From JBBSAT01 sp044223665 (GTDB lineage: Bacteria > Myxococcota_A > Polyangia > Polyangiales > Sandaracinaceae): a stretch of 64,000 nucleotides of DNA. The position numbers and the translations under genes were made by a program. Numbering within the stretch: position 1 is the stretch's first letter; every line of letters begins with the position of its first letter. The notes beneath the pieces were generated by a model. The model was not told where the DNA came from. It worked only from the letters and a program-made list of their open reading frames with translations, and did not search any database. The stretch lies in contig JBGALT010000008.1 in assembly GCA_044223665.1 (NCBI GenBank), forward strand, positions 1-64,000, read 5' to 3'. This document shows, one piece after another, positions 34,999-43,446 of the stretch.

Positions 34999-35563
34999 CG
35001 TCCTCCTGCGCCGCGCGCGTCGCGCGCTCGAGCTGGGTCGGCTTCGTCACGCCCTGCTCGGCGCGACGCTCGTCGGCGGCACGCTCGTCGCCGCCTCGCT
35101 CTGGGTGCCCGGCGGGCTCGACCCGCGCTGGGTCGTCGTGCCCTTCGCGGCATGGCTCTTCGTGGCGTGGCGAGGAGGCGCGCTCGCCCACGGAGGTCTC
35201 ACCGGGCTCGCGCTCGGTGCCGCCGGGTGGCTGGTTCCGATGGCGGTCCTGCGTCCGTGCTGCGCCACGATGGGCACGGCCGTCGCCGACTGCTGCACCC
35301 GTCCCGAGTGCTGTCTCGAGACCGGCGCGCTGCTCGGCGCGGTCGCGGCGATCGCGGCGCCGATGGGTCTGGCTCGCGATCTGCGCACGCTCTCGACGCG
35401 CCTTTCGGGCACGCTGCTGGTGGCCGGCGCCGTCCTCGCCGTGCGCTGCGCGGGCCTGTTCGTCGGCGAGTCGATCGGCCTGCTCGGCGGCCTCGCGATC
35501 GGGACGCTGGTGCTGGGCGGCGTGCGCGCCGTCGTGCTCTCGCGGCGCGCGCGCCCCGCCTGA
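34991..35563 (+). CDS. membrane protein with vicinal cysteines, probable anti-sigma factor
   Basis: A 190-residue protein with five to six hydrophobic segments (about 21-38, 45-60, 68-88, 113-127, 140-155, 160-182). Between the third and fourth lies a cysteine cluster RPCCATMGTAVADCCTRPECC, with CC at 90-91, 101-102 and 107-108. It starts inside the sigma factor gene, so it is the natural candidate for its membrane anti-sigma partner, comparable in layout to DUF1109/NrsF-type proteins although I do not see sequence similarity. The Cys cluster makes a metal or thiol-responsive switch plausible. This is inference. Confidence 0.7.
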   Translation: MDDVLLRRARRALELGRLRHALLGATLVGGTLVAASLWVPGGLDPRWVVVPFAAWLFVAWRGGALAHGGLTGLALGAAGWLVPMAVLRPCCATMGTAVADCCTRPECCLETGALLGAVAAIAAPMGLARDLRTLSTRLSGTLLVAGAVLAVRCAGLFVGESIGLLGGLAIGTLVLGGVRAVVLSRRARPA

Positions 35564-35620
35564 CCGAGCGCGACGCGGGGCCGACCGGGCACGAGGCTCC
35601 ACCCCGGGCGGGCGCTCCGA

Positions 35621-37444
35621 TCAGCGCGCTTCTTCGAGCAGTGCGGCGTAGCGGAGATCGTCGACGTCTTCGAGCGTCGCCTCGATCTCGACGCCGACCA
35701 GCGCAGCCAGCGCCGGTGCCCCCGCGGCGGCGAAGGCGCGGCGGAACGCGAGCGCGTCCGGCGCGAGCGCGGGCGAGATGGCAATCACCTCGTGCGGCAT
35801 GCGCTCGCTCATGGCCAGCACCACGAGCGAGGCCTCGGGTGGCCAGGGCCCGAGCACTTCGTTCCTCGCGCGATCGTAGCTCCCGACGAGCCCGCCCACG
35901 TCGGCGCGACCACTCGCGAGCGCGACGCCCACGGCCTCGTGGGAGCCGAGGAAGACCTCGGCCGCGAACACGCCCGGATCGATGCCGCGCTCGGCGAGCG
36001 CTGCCCGCTGCAGGGCGTAGCCGCTCGTGGACCAAGGATCGACCCACGCCACGCGCGTCCCCGCGAGATCGCCGAGACCCCGTACCCGTGGCGTCCGCCC
36101 GACGAGCAGCGCGCGCGGATCGCGGTCGCCGCGCCGCACGACGGCGAAGAGCCCGATCGCGCCCAGCTTGCGCGCGCGTGCGTAGGCGAGCGGCGCGAGC
36201 CAGGCCACGTCCACGCGATCGGCGGCCACCGCGTCGACGAGGTCGGCGTAGCTCGGCACGCGCACCACGGCTGCCCGCGCCACGAGCGCGCGCTCGAGAC
36301 GCTCTTCGGTGGACGCGCCCGGCGTGCTGTCGGGATCGCCGACGACGCCGATGCGCAGCCTCTGGCCGCTCGCCCCGTCACGCGTCTCGCGCCGGATCGG
36401 CAGCCGCAGGACGGCCGGGGAGACGGGCGTCGCGACGACGGGCGTCGGCTCGCCCGTGGGCCCGAGCGGCGCCGCCGCCGTGGCCTCGATCAGGCCCTCG
36501 GCGCTCTCGGGCAGCTCGCGGCCGGTCGCCCCGCAGAGCCCGAGAACGAGCGCCGTCATGTCCGCGGTCCGCTCTTCGATGCGGAGCGCGAGCGCGCGAT
36601 CGACCACGGCCGCCACCGCAGCGGGAAGGTCCGGCACGCGATCGCGCAAGCGCGGCACCGGCCTCGTCGCGATGCGCACGGCCATGTCCGTGAAGCTCGC
36701 GGTGCGCACCGGCGGCTCGCCTGCGAGCGCCTCGAACAGGACGACGGCCATCGCCCACACGTCGACGGAGGCGTCGATGCGCTCGCTCGTGAGCCGCTCG
36801 GGCGACCAGTACGCGACGGTGTCCACCGAGCCGTTGTTCACGGTGACCATGTGCTCGAGCGATCCGCCGAGCGCCGTGGTCATCAGCTTGCTGACCCCGA
36901 AGTCGATCAGCTTCGGAACGATCGACCCGTCCGGACGGCGGGCGATGAAGATCGTCGCGGGCCGCACGTCGCGATGCACCACGCCCACGTCGTGGGCCAG
37001 GACGAGGGCATCCATGATCGGAACGAGCAGATCGAGCGCGCGGCCGAGCGGAAGGCGGCGCTCGCGGCGCAAGAGCTCGAAGAGCGTCTCGCCCTCCAGA
37101 AGCTCCTGGACCATGTAGAGCGCTCCGCTCGGATCCCGATCGACGTCGTAGACCTTGACGACGTGCGGATGCACGAGGGCCGAGGCCGCGCGGGCCTCGC
37201 GCAGGAAGCGCATCTCGAGGTTCTCGCCGGCCTGGGCGCCGAGGAGCTTCAGGGTGAAGCGCTTGCCGGTCCACGCGTGCTCGGCGTCGAAGACGAGCGT
37301 GGCCGAGCTCACCCCGCCGAGGTCTCCGCTCCGCAGGCTCTCGCGCAGGAGGCGGTACTTCCCCGCCACGAGATCTCCCACGCGGAACGACGGCATCATC
37401 GACGGGCCATCGTAGACCAAGGGCCGCAGTGCGCTACGTTTCAT
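35621..37444 (-). CDS. atypical Ser/Thr kinase fused to PhnD-like binding domain
   Basis: A 607-residue soluble protein with no membrane segment. Residues 30-300 form a kinase-like domain: Lys66 in RFTLKLLG, HRDVRPAT (157-164) and DFG (181-183). The usual Lys and Asn of HRDxKxxN are Arg161 and Thr164, and the glycine loop is degenerate, so it may be catalytically weak or a pseudokinase. Residues about 363-605 match the PhnD phosphate/phosphonate-binding family: VDVAWLAPLAYARAR, GDLAGTRVAWVDPWSTSG and FLGSHEAVGVALASGRADVG. That family is normally periplasmic. Here it seems to sense a ligand in the cytoplasm. A phosphate-selective-porin-like gene lies 1.6 kb away. Confidence 0.85.
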   Translation of the reverse strand: MKRSALRPLVYDGPSMMPSFRVGDLVAGKYRLLRESLRSGDLGGVSSATLVFDAEHAWTGKRFTLKLLGAQAGENLEMRFLREARAASALVHPHVVKVYDVDRDPSGALYMVQELLEGETLFELLRRERRLPLGRALDLLVPIMDALVLAHDVGVVHRDVRPATIFIARRPDGSIVPKLIDFGVSKLMTTALGGSLEHMVTVNNGSVDTVAYWSPERLTSERIDASVDVWAMAVVLFEALAGEPPVRTASFTDMAVRIATRPVPRLRDRVPDLPAAVAAVVDRALALRIEERTADMTALVLGLCGATGRELPESAEGLIEATAAAPLGPTGEPTPVVATPVSPAVLRLPIRRETRDGASGQRLRIGVVGDPDSTPGASTEERLERALVARAAVVRVPSYADLVDAVAADRVDVAWLAPLAYARARKLGAIGLFAVVRRGDRDPRALLVGRTPRVRGLGDLAGTRVAWVDPWSTSGYALQRAALAERGIDPGVFAAEVFLGSHEAVGVALASGRADVGGLVGSYDRARNEVLGPWPPEASLVVLAMSERMPHEVIAISPALAPDALAFRRAFAAAGAPALAALVGVEIEATLEDVDDLRYAALLEEAR

Positions 37445-37549
37445 TGCCGCGCGCGCGGGCCCTTCCCTCGGGCTCCCGCCCCGCACGTCGCTCGCCGGCA
37501 GATGCGGACGAACATTTCCGCGGCGTGGCGTCGTGGATAAGATCGCCAC

Positions 37550-39034
37550 GTGCGACGCATCCTCCTGGCCGCGCTCTGTGTCGGGTGTACTGGCGTCGCG
37601 GCTCCACCCGATGCCAGCCACGACGCCGATCGAGCCCCCGTCGACGCGCCCTCGGACGCGCCCACCGATGCCGGCCCGCAGGCCTGCAGCACGCGCTGCC
37701 CGTCGGGCCTCGTCTGCGCGAACGACGGCGTGGCGGAGATCGATCCCGAGCCCGGCGACGAGCCCGTCTGCGCGGCGCCGATCGACGTGATCGGCCGCGG
37801 CGCGCCCACGTGGCGCTGGCGGACGGGCGGGCGCCCGCTCGGTGCGCGGACGTGCGTCTCGCAGGGCTTGGCGCCCGGTCTCTCCGCCGAGCGCCAGGCG
37901 CGCCAGCTCGAGCTGCTGCGCGCGGCCGGCATCCACACGCTGCGCCTCGACTTCACGTGGGCCGGCGTCGAGCCCGAGCGCGGGCGCTTCGAGCTCGCGC
38001 CCTGGGACGCGATGGTCGACGAAGCGCTGGCCGAGGGCTTCGAGGTGATCGCGATCCTCGCCTACGGCAGCCCCTGGGCCGGCCGCGACCTCTGGGGCCC
38101 GCCAGACGACCTCGCCGACTTCGCGCGCTACGCGCAGACCCTCGCCGCGCGCTACGGCGAGCGCCTGAGCGGCTACGAGATCTGGAACGAGCCCAACGCC
38201 GGCTACCGCTTCTGGCGCCCCGACCTGCACGGCGACGCGGCCGCGTACGCGACGATGCTCGCCGAGAGCGCCGCTGCGATTCACGCGGCGTGCGAGCGAT
38301 GCGCGGTTCTGAGCGGCGGGCTCTTCTTCCACGCGCAGGTCATCAACGGCGCGCTCGAGTTCACCCACGACATGCTCACCGCCCGCCCGGACGCGCTCGC
38401 CGGCGTCGCGCGCCTGGGCTTTCATCCTTACCCGCTCTACCCGCCGGTCGACGACCCCGACGTCGACACCGAGACCGTGCGCAGCATCGGCGGCATGGTG
38501 GACGACATGGAGCGGGTCCTCGCGCGTCACGGCGTCGCCGAGCTCCCCGTCGTGTTCACCGAGCTCGGCTGGCCGGTGGCGGGAAGCGTCGACGAGGCGC
38601 GCCAGGCGAGCCTTCTCTCGCGGGCCTTCGTGCTGAGCGCGTCCCTCGGCGTCGACCCGATCTGCTGGTTCAACCTCGCCGACGGCCCGCAGCACGGCAC
38701 CTTCCCTCCGGAGGACGACTTCGGCCTCTATCGCTACCCCTCGGACGAGCCGCCCGCCGCCGTGGACCCCAAGCCCGCGCGCGACGCGCTCGCATGGATC
38801 GCCGCGGTGGGCGCCGAGGCGGTCCCGGCCGGCCCGCACGAGGGCTGGCACGACGAGGCCGGCGGGGTGTTCGCCCTCGACTTCGACACGCCGCGGGGGA
38901 CGCTCACCGTCGTGTGGGCCACGTCGCCGACGACGCTCGCCGGCACCGAGACGCGGACCGCCACCGACTCCTTCGGGCGACCGGTGACGTGGACGGGGCA
39001 GATCGGACGCGACCCGCTCTTCCTCGTCCCTTGA
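37550..39034 (+). CDS. glycoside hydrolase lipoprotein, clan GH-A
   Basis: A 494-residue lipoprotein starting at GTG 37550 (lipobox LCVGC, Cys13) with an Asp/Ala/Pro-rich linker and a Cys-containing segment STRCPSGLVCANDG. The (beta/alpha)8 catalytic domain begins about residue 110; YEIWNEPNAG supplies the acid/base Glu214 and VVFTELGWPV the nucleophile Glu338, the arrangement of GH5/39/42-type enzymes. Between them AYGSPWAGRDLWGPP and GFHPYPLYPP fit the substrate groove. Substrate specificity cannot be read. It is divergent from the kinase-PhnD gene over 105 bases and convergent with the porin-like gene. Confidence 0.85.
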   Translation: MRRILLAALCVGCTGVAAPPDASHDADRAPVDAPSDAPTDAGPQACSTRCPSGLVCANDGVAEIDPEPGDEPVCAAPIDVIGRGAPTWRWRTGGRPLGARTCVSQGLAPGLSAERQARQLELLRAAGIHTLRLDFTWAGVEPERGRFELAPWDAMVDEALAEGFEVIAILAYGSPWAGRDLWGPPDDLADFARYAQTLAARYGERLSGYEIWNEPNAGYRFWRPDLHGDAAAYATMLAESAAAIHAACERCAVLSGGLFFHAQVINGALEFTHDMLTARPDALAGVARLGFHPYPLYPPVDDPDVDTETVRSIGGMVDDMERVLARHGVAELPVVFTELGWPVAGSVDEARQASLLSRAFVLSASLGVDPICWFNLADGPQHGTFPPEDDFGLYRYPSDEPPAAVDPKPARDALAWIAAVGAEAVPAGPHEGWHDEAGGVFALDFDTPRGTLTVVWATSPTTLAGTETRTATDSFGRPVTWTGQIGRDPLFLVP

Positions 39035-39056
39035 GACGCTCGCGCGGGAGCTCGGA

Positions 39057-40517
39057 TCAGAACGTGGCGTCGAGCTGCAATCGGAAGAGGTGCTCTCCGA
39101 TCGTGTAGTCGCTGCCGAACGTGTGCTGCCAGTCGAGCTGCAGCTTGAACGAGTGACCATTGACGTAGACGTTCACGCCGCCGGCCGTGGCCCGCCCCGC
39201 GCTCTGCACCGTCGCGATCAAGGTCGGATCCGTCGCGCCGATGGCCTCCATCTGCTCGTAGCGCGCGTAGAGCGCGACGAGATCGCCGAGCATCATGCCC
39301 GCCTGCGCCTCGAGGCCCCAGGCCTGACGGCTGTACTCGGTGATCGGCATCGTCGCGCCGGCCGGCATCCCCGTGCGCTCGGTGACGCCGTTCGTCGTGC
39401 GCCAGAGCCACTCGCCGAGGAACGAGAAGCCCGCCCACTTGAAGACGAGGTCGGCCGCCATGTGGAAGTAGTCGTAGCCGCCGAGCTGATAGAACTGATA
39501 GCTGCTCGAGACGCTCGTGGTGCTGCGCGGGCGATCGGTCGACTGGTTGTAGGCGATGCCGAAACCGATCGCGAGATGCGGGCTCGCGCTGTGGGTGAGG
39601 TCGCCCTCCTGATCGTCGTCGAAGGGGCCCATGGGGCGCACGGTCATGCGGCCGACGAAGAGGAAGCCGGGCGCGGCGGTCGTCGCGAGACGGTTGCGCC
39701 CGTCGCCGGCGAAGAAGCCGAGCGCATAGGCGAGGCGCCCTTCCCAGCCGAAGAGATCGTTCGAGAACAGCATCACACCGATGTCGCGATCGAGCGAGAG
39801 CTCGCGGACGACGCCGGCACGGTCGACGGTCTGCAGCGCGAACTCGCGGATCGTGCGGGCGCGATCGAAGGCCACGAAGAACTGGCCGACGCGGAACGAG
39901 AGATCCCGCAGGTGCGTGCTCTCGAGGTACGCATCGAAGAGCGGGCTCGCGTTGTTCGGCTCGAAGTCGCTCGGGCCGAGCGCGAGCTGGATGCCGTAGC
40001 GCGTGTTGCGGTCGAGCACGTTGCCGAGCAGCCAGACGCGGATCGTGCGGATCTGCAGCTCGTTCGACGGAGTGTTCCGCGAAGCGTCGGCCGAGTTGGG
40101 CACGTGCAGCGTGTCGCGCACCTGCATGCGGGCGCGGAGCTGGAGAGAGAAGGTATCGCCCGAGGTGACCGTGAGGCCGCGGCCGGGGGCGACCGTGATC
40201 TGCACGTCGTCGTGCGGCGCTTCGGCCGCGGGCGGCGCGGGGACCGGCGCGGGGGCGGCGACGACCTCGGCCGGCGCGACCGCCTCGGCGCTTGGCACCT
40301 CGGCGTCGGGTGACGACGGCGGCTCGGTCCCCACATCCGGGTCCGCGGAGCCGGCAGCCTCGAGAGGCGAGATCGCCTCGCCCGGCGCCGCGGCCTCGCT
40401 CGGCGCCCCTTGCGCACCAGCACGAGCGCTGGCTCCGAGGCAGACCAGGAGTACGAGGAGGCCGAATCGGGATTGGGTCACGGCGGCCTCGTACAGCAGC
40501 CGAGATGCCACAGGCAA
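39057..40517 (-). CDS. phosphate-selective porin O/P-like outer-membrane protein
   Basis: A 486-residue porin-like barrel with an N-terminal signal peptide (core RFGLLVLLVCLGASARAGAQ). A GTG at 40481 is a possible alternative start. A Pro/Ala-rich spacer follows, then long beta-strand stretches typical of the OprO/OprP family: TFSLQLRARMQVRDTLHV, LQIRTIRVWLLGNVLDRNT, RVGQFFVAFDRAR and the final FRLQLDATF, which ends in Phe. Whether it transports phosphate cannot be told from sequence, but the nearby PhnD-domain protein makes this worth testing. Convergent with the hydrolase gene over 22 bases. Confidence 0.85.
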   Translation of the reverse strand: MPVASRLLYEAAVTQSRFGLLVLLVCLGASARAGAQGAPSEAAAPGEAISPLEAAGSADPDVGTEPPSSPDAEVPSAEAVAPAEVVAAPAPVPAPPAAEAPHDDVQITVAPGRGLTVTSGDTFSLQLRARMQVRDTLHVPNSADASRNTPSNELQIRTIRVWLLGNVLDRNTRYGIQLALGPSDFEPNNASPLFDAYLESTHLRDLSFRVGQFFVAFDRARTIREFALQTVDRAGVVRELSLDRDIGVMLFSNDLFGWEGRLAYALGFFAGDGRNRLATTAAPGFLFVGRMTVRPMGPFDDDQEGDLTHSASPHLAIGFGIAYNQSTDRPRSTTSVSSSYQFYQLGGYDYFHMAADLVFKWAGFSFLGEWLWRTTNGVTERTGMPAGATMPITEYSRQAWGLEAQAGMMLGDLVALYARYEQMEAIGATDPTLIATVQSAGRATAGGVNVYVNGHSFKLQLDWQHTFGSDYTIGEHLFRLQLDATF

Positions 40518-40558
40518 ATCCGCTGAATCCGACGAGACAGCCCGAGAGCCATCTCATT

Positions 40559-40732
40559 TCACGGGCCGATTCCGTCGCATTTCATGGGCGCCGTGGCCGA
40601 GAGCGGTCGTCGTGTCGCGCGCTCGTCCCAGCTCAGCTGGCTCGCGGGCTGCGCGTTCACCCACGCGAGCGCCCGACGCTCGGGGCTCGCCCGCATGAGC
40701 TCGCTCAGCACGTTCGTGTCCAGGACGATCAC
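40559..40732 (-). pseudogene. truncated PIN-domain toxin (FitB/VapC-like)
   Basis: The GTG at 40732 overlaps the antitoxin stop as GTGA, a typical toxin-antitoxin layout. The first 34 residues, VIVLDTNVLSELMRASPERR to ASQLS, match the start of PIN-domain RNases with Asp5 and Asn7 of the acidic site. The sequence then loses similarity (WDERATRRPLSA) and stops after 57 residues, compared with about 130-140 for the family. The remaining acidic residues and the core are missing, so the toxin should be inactive. Confidence 0.8.
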
Positions 40733-40974
40733 CGGAGCTTCGGTGGCGGCCGAGCGGGCTCGCGCGCCGGAAGCACGACCTCGGCGCCTCCCACCGCTCG
40801 GAATCGCGCGTGGATGGCGTCGCCCAGACCGCGCACGGGGCGCTCGTCGTCGGCCAGCACGACGCGCAGGATCACCCGCACTTCTTCTTCCATCGCACGA
40901 CCGTGCCGCGCCGCCCGAACGCGAAGACGCTCCTTCAGTCCCGGATCGAGATCCCGGATCGTGATGCTGGCCAT
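40729..40974 (-). CDS. FitA-like ribbon-helix-helix antitoxin
   Basis: An 81-residue protein, MASITIRDLDPGLKERLRVR onwards, the N-terminal ribbon-helix-helix DNA-binding motif of FitA/VapB antitoxins, followed by a tail that normally wraps the toxin (VLPAREPARPP). An ATG 12 codons further up is less likely because the motif starts here. It overlaps the truncated PIN toxin by four bases. It may remain as a repressor or be decaying since its toxin is broken. Confidence 0.88.
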   Translation of the reverse strand: MASITIRDLDPGLKERLRVRAARHGRAMEEEVRVILRVVLADDERPVRGLGDAIHARFRAVGGAEVVLPAREPARPPPKLR

Positions 40975-40982
40975 GCAATCGA

Positions 40983-42500
40983 TCAGCGGCGGCGACGGCA
41001 CAGCACCCACGCGACCCCGATCGTCGTGAGCAGCGCCGTGGTCGAGCCGCGCGCGGGCGAGGCCGAGCAGCCACCGCTGAGCTCGCCGCGTGCGCCGTGC
41101 CCGGAGGGATCACTCGGGCCCGCATCGGGGCCCGCGTGCATCCCGCCGTCGCCGCCCACCATGCAGGGCGCATCGAAGCCGTCGCAGTTCTGGTCGATGC
41201 CGTCGCCACAGACCTCGGGCGCGCTCGGATACACGGACGGGTCCATGTCGTCGCAGTCGTCGGCCTCGAAGCCGTCTCCGTCGACGTCGGTCGTGGGCGC
41301 GGGGCTGCAGGCGCCGCTCGCACAGCCGTGCGCGCACGTCTCGCGCATCACCATGCCGGCCGTGCACTGCACACGATCGTCGCCCTCGCAGCTCCAGTCC
41401 GCGCCGATGCCGGTCGGGCACGCGGGCACGGCGGCAGGCGTGCTCGTCAGGCGGATCTCGATCTGGTGATCGATCGGGCCGCCACTGTCGGCGAACCAGG
41501 TGACGCTCTCCTGCACGAGGTTGAAGAACTGGTCGTAGTCGCCCGGCGCGGCCGGCGCGCGCACGCTGAACGCGAAGCGGCCCGTCTCGCCGGGCGCGAC
41601 GTCGTGATCGACCGTCGCCGCGCGGTTGGGCGAGACCCAGTCGTGGCCCGCGATCGGGCTCGCGACGTCGCGCGGCTCGGTCGTGCCGAGGAAGGTCTGC
41701 CCCGGGTGCCACGTCTCGGTGCCCGTGTTGCGCATGTCGATGAAGCCGGCGCTCTCGGTGCCCGCCTCGAGCGGGAAGGGATCCGACGCGTAGGGGAACG
41801 ACTGCGCGACGAACGCGGCGCCGTAGGTCGAGGTCGCCCAGAAGCTCGCGCCCATCTCGTCGTAGACGCCGCTCGTGTGGTCGCGGTAGCTCGCGTAGCG
41901 CTGCGAGAAGCACGACGCGCCGGGCGCGCAGCCGTTGTAGTAGTGCGTGACGGTCGTGATCCACGCGTCCCAGTGATCGTTGCCCACGCGGACGGCGTTG
42001 AGCCACGCGATGGCTTGCTCGCGCGTGTCGACGCCGGAGATGTGCGCGCTGCGGATGACCATGGCGACGACGAAGTCGACGGCGGCCGCCGTGTTGCCGG
42101 CGACGGTGAGCACGCGGTTGCCCTCGCGCGCGAGCGTCTGGTCGTAGGTGCCGGCGTCGAACTGGAACATGCCGAGCCCGCCCTGCATCAGCGAGCAGGG
42201 GCCGTCGCCCGCGCCCGCGACGACGGGGCCGCCGCAGTCGGAGGAGTACGGGCCCTGACAGGCCCACGTCAGCTCCGACCAGCACTGCGACATGTTCGTC
42301 TCCGCGTCCGCGATGCCAGCGAGGAGATAGCCCTGGGTGATGCCGTTGGCGGAGGCGGCGTCCCGGATCTGGCCGGCACGGGCACGGCGCTGCGCGGCCG
42401 AGAGGCTCGACTCGGCAGCCCGGAATTCCTCCGGCTCGGGCGCACCGAGGCAGGCGCCGGTGAACAGAACGGTGAGCGAGGCGAGGACGGCAGCGCGCAT
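40983..42500 (-). CDS. secreted lysozyme-like protein with MopE repeat and MYXO-CTERM-like anchor
   Basis: A 505-residue protein with an N-terminal lipobox-like signal (FTGAC, Cys17). Residues 35-200 resemble a lysozyme/SLT-type fold: QGYLLAGIADAETNMSQCW with Glu67 as candidate catalytic acid and GLGMFQFDAGTYDQTLARE. About 250-350 is an Ig/NBR1-like beta domain (SAGFIDMRNTGTETWHPGQT, WVSPNRAATVDHDVAPGETG). Then DVDGDGFEADDCDDMDPSVY to DGIDQNCDGFDAPC is one complete MopE repeat. The C-terminus, GGCSASPARGSTTALLTTIG then a hydrophobic stretch and RRRR, looks like a MYXO-CTERM sorting signal. Peptidoglycan hydrolysis is inferred from the motif only. Confidence 0.75.
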   Translation of the reverse strand: MRAAVLASLTVLFTGACLGAPEPEEFRAAESSLSAAQRRARAGQIRDAASANGITQGYLLAGIADAETNMSQCWSELTWACQGPYSSDCGGPVVAGAGDGPCSLMQGGLGMFQFDAGTYDQTLAREGNRVLTVAGNTAAAVDFVVAMVIRSAHISGVDTREQAIAWLNAVRVGNDHWDAWITTVTHYYNGCAPGASCFSQRYASYRDHTSGVYDEMGASFWATSTYGAAFVAQSFPYASDPFPLEAGTESAGFIDMRNTGTETWHPGQTFLGTTEPRDVASPIAGHDWVSPNRAATVDHDVAPGETGRFAFSVRAPAAPGDYDQFFNLVQESVTWFADSGGPIDHQIEIRLTSTPAAVPACPTGIGADWSCEGDDRVQCTAGMVMRETCAHGCASGACSPAPTTDVDGDGFEADDCDDMDPSVYPSAPEVCGDGIDQNCDGFDAPCMVGGDGGMHAGPDAGPSDPSGHGARGELSGGCSASPARGSTTALLTTIGVAWVLCRRRR

Positions 42501-42635
42501 GGGCGCGCTATCCGCAAGGGTCGGGCCAGGTCGAAGGCCCGATCTCGCCCCCCAATTGCTCACTCGCGATCGCAGCCTCTGCCTCGCCGCGGCGCTCGGG
42601 AGCGCGCCCGCGTCCAACTTCCGGCCGTTGGCCGC

Positions 42636-43412
42636 TCACTCGACGAAGATCGCCCCGACCATCCCGAAACCGAAGTGGAAGTTGCAGTAGTACCCGTAGG
42701 CGCCGGGGACCGCGGGCGTGAACGAGACGCTCGTCCCGGTGTCCCGGCTGGGGATGGGCGAGGTGGGGTCCGGGGTCGCCACGCCGCCCACGACCGTCCC
42801 CGCACGCAGCGGGTGGCTCGCGAACGAGGGCACGGCCGAGATCGTCACCACGGTGCCCGCGCGGACGCGGATACAAGGCGGCGAGTAGCTGAAGCCGCTG
42901 GTGGTGATCGCCGCGGTGGGCTGGCCGGTGAGGTCGGTCGCGGTGCGGGACGAGCACCCGTTGACCACGCGGTCGAGCGAGGCGTCGACCATCGGCTCGA
43001 TGTAGGCATCCACGAGGACGCTGTCGCCGCCGTCGACGGCACCGCCTCCGCTGTCCGCCCCGCCCGTGCCCGCGTCGGTGCCGGCGTCCGGAGGGCCACC
43101 CGTGCCCGAGTCCGCACCACCCGTGCCCGAGTCGAAGCCGCCGCCCCCCGCATCGATGCCGCCCGTTCCCGAGTCCACGCCGCCCGTGCCCGAGTCCGCG
43201 CCGCCGGTGCCCGTGTCCGCGCCGGCGGTGCCCGTGTCGACCGCCGCATCGCGCGCGCCCGAGTCGAGCCCGCCGCCATCGCGCGCGCATGCGTCGCAGC
43301 TTCCGTCGACGTCGCTGCCCGACTCGATCGTGGTGTCCGGACCGGGGCACCCCGCGACTGCGAGCACCACGCCGAAGACACCGACGAGCCCTCCACCCCG
43401 AAGCATGCTCAT
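42636..43412 (-). CDS. cupredoxin (type I copper) lipoprotein
   Basis: A 258-residue lipoprotein (lipobox AVAGC, Cys22) with a long low-complexity linker built of DSGTGGx units (about 55-125). The C-terminal domain (about 155-258) has the azurin/plastocyanin-type ligand set: His200 in ASHPLRAG, then Cys243, His246 and Met251 in YYCNFHFGFGM. It should carry electrons through one blue copper centre on the outer membrane or periplasm. The repeat linker gives reach from the membrane. Downstream neighbour is RimK-like; the lysozyme-like gene follows. Confidence 0.88.
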   Translation of the reverse strand: MSMLRGGGLVGVFGVVLAVAGCPGPDTTIESGSDVDGSCDACARDGGGLDSGARDAAVDTGTAGADTGTGGADSGTGGVDSGTGGIDAGGGGFDSGTGGADSGTGGPPDAGTDAGTGGADSGGGAVDGGDSVLVDAYIEPMVDASLDRVVNGCSSRTATDLTGQPTAAITTSGFSYSPPCIRVRAGTVVTISAVPSFASHPLRAGTVVGGVATPDPTSPIPSRDTGTSVSFTPAVPGAYGYYCNFHFGFGMVGAIFVE

Positions 43413-43446
43413 GGCCGGCGAGCGTAGCGCGCCCGCGCCCCCACGG

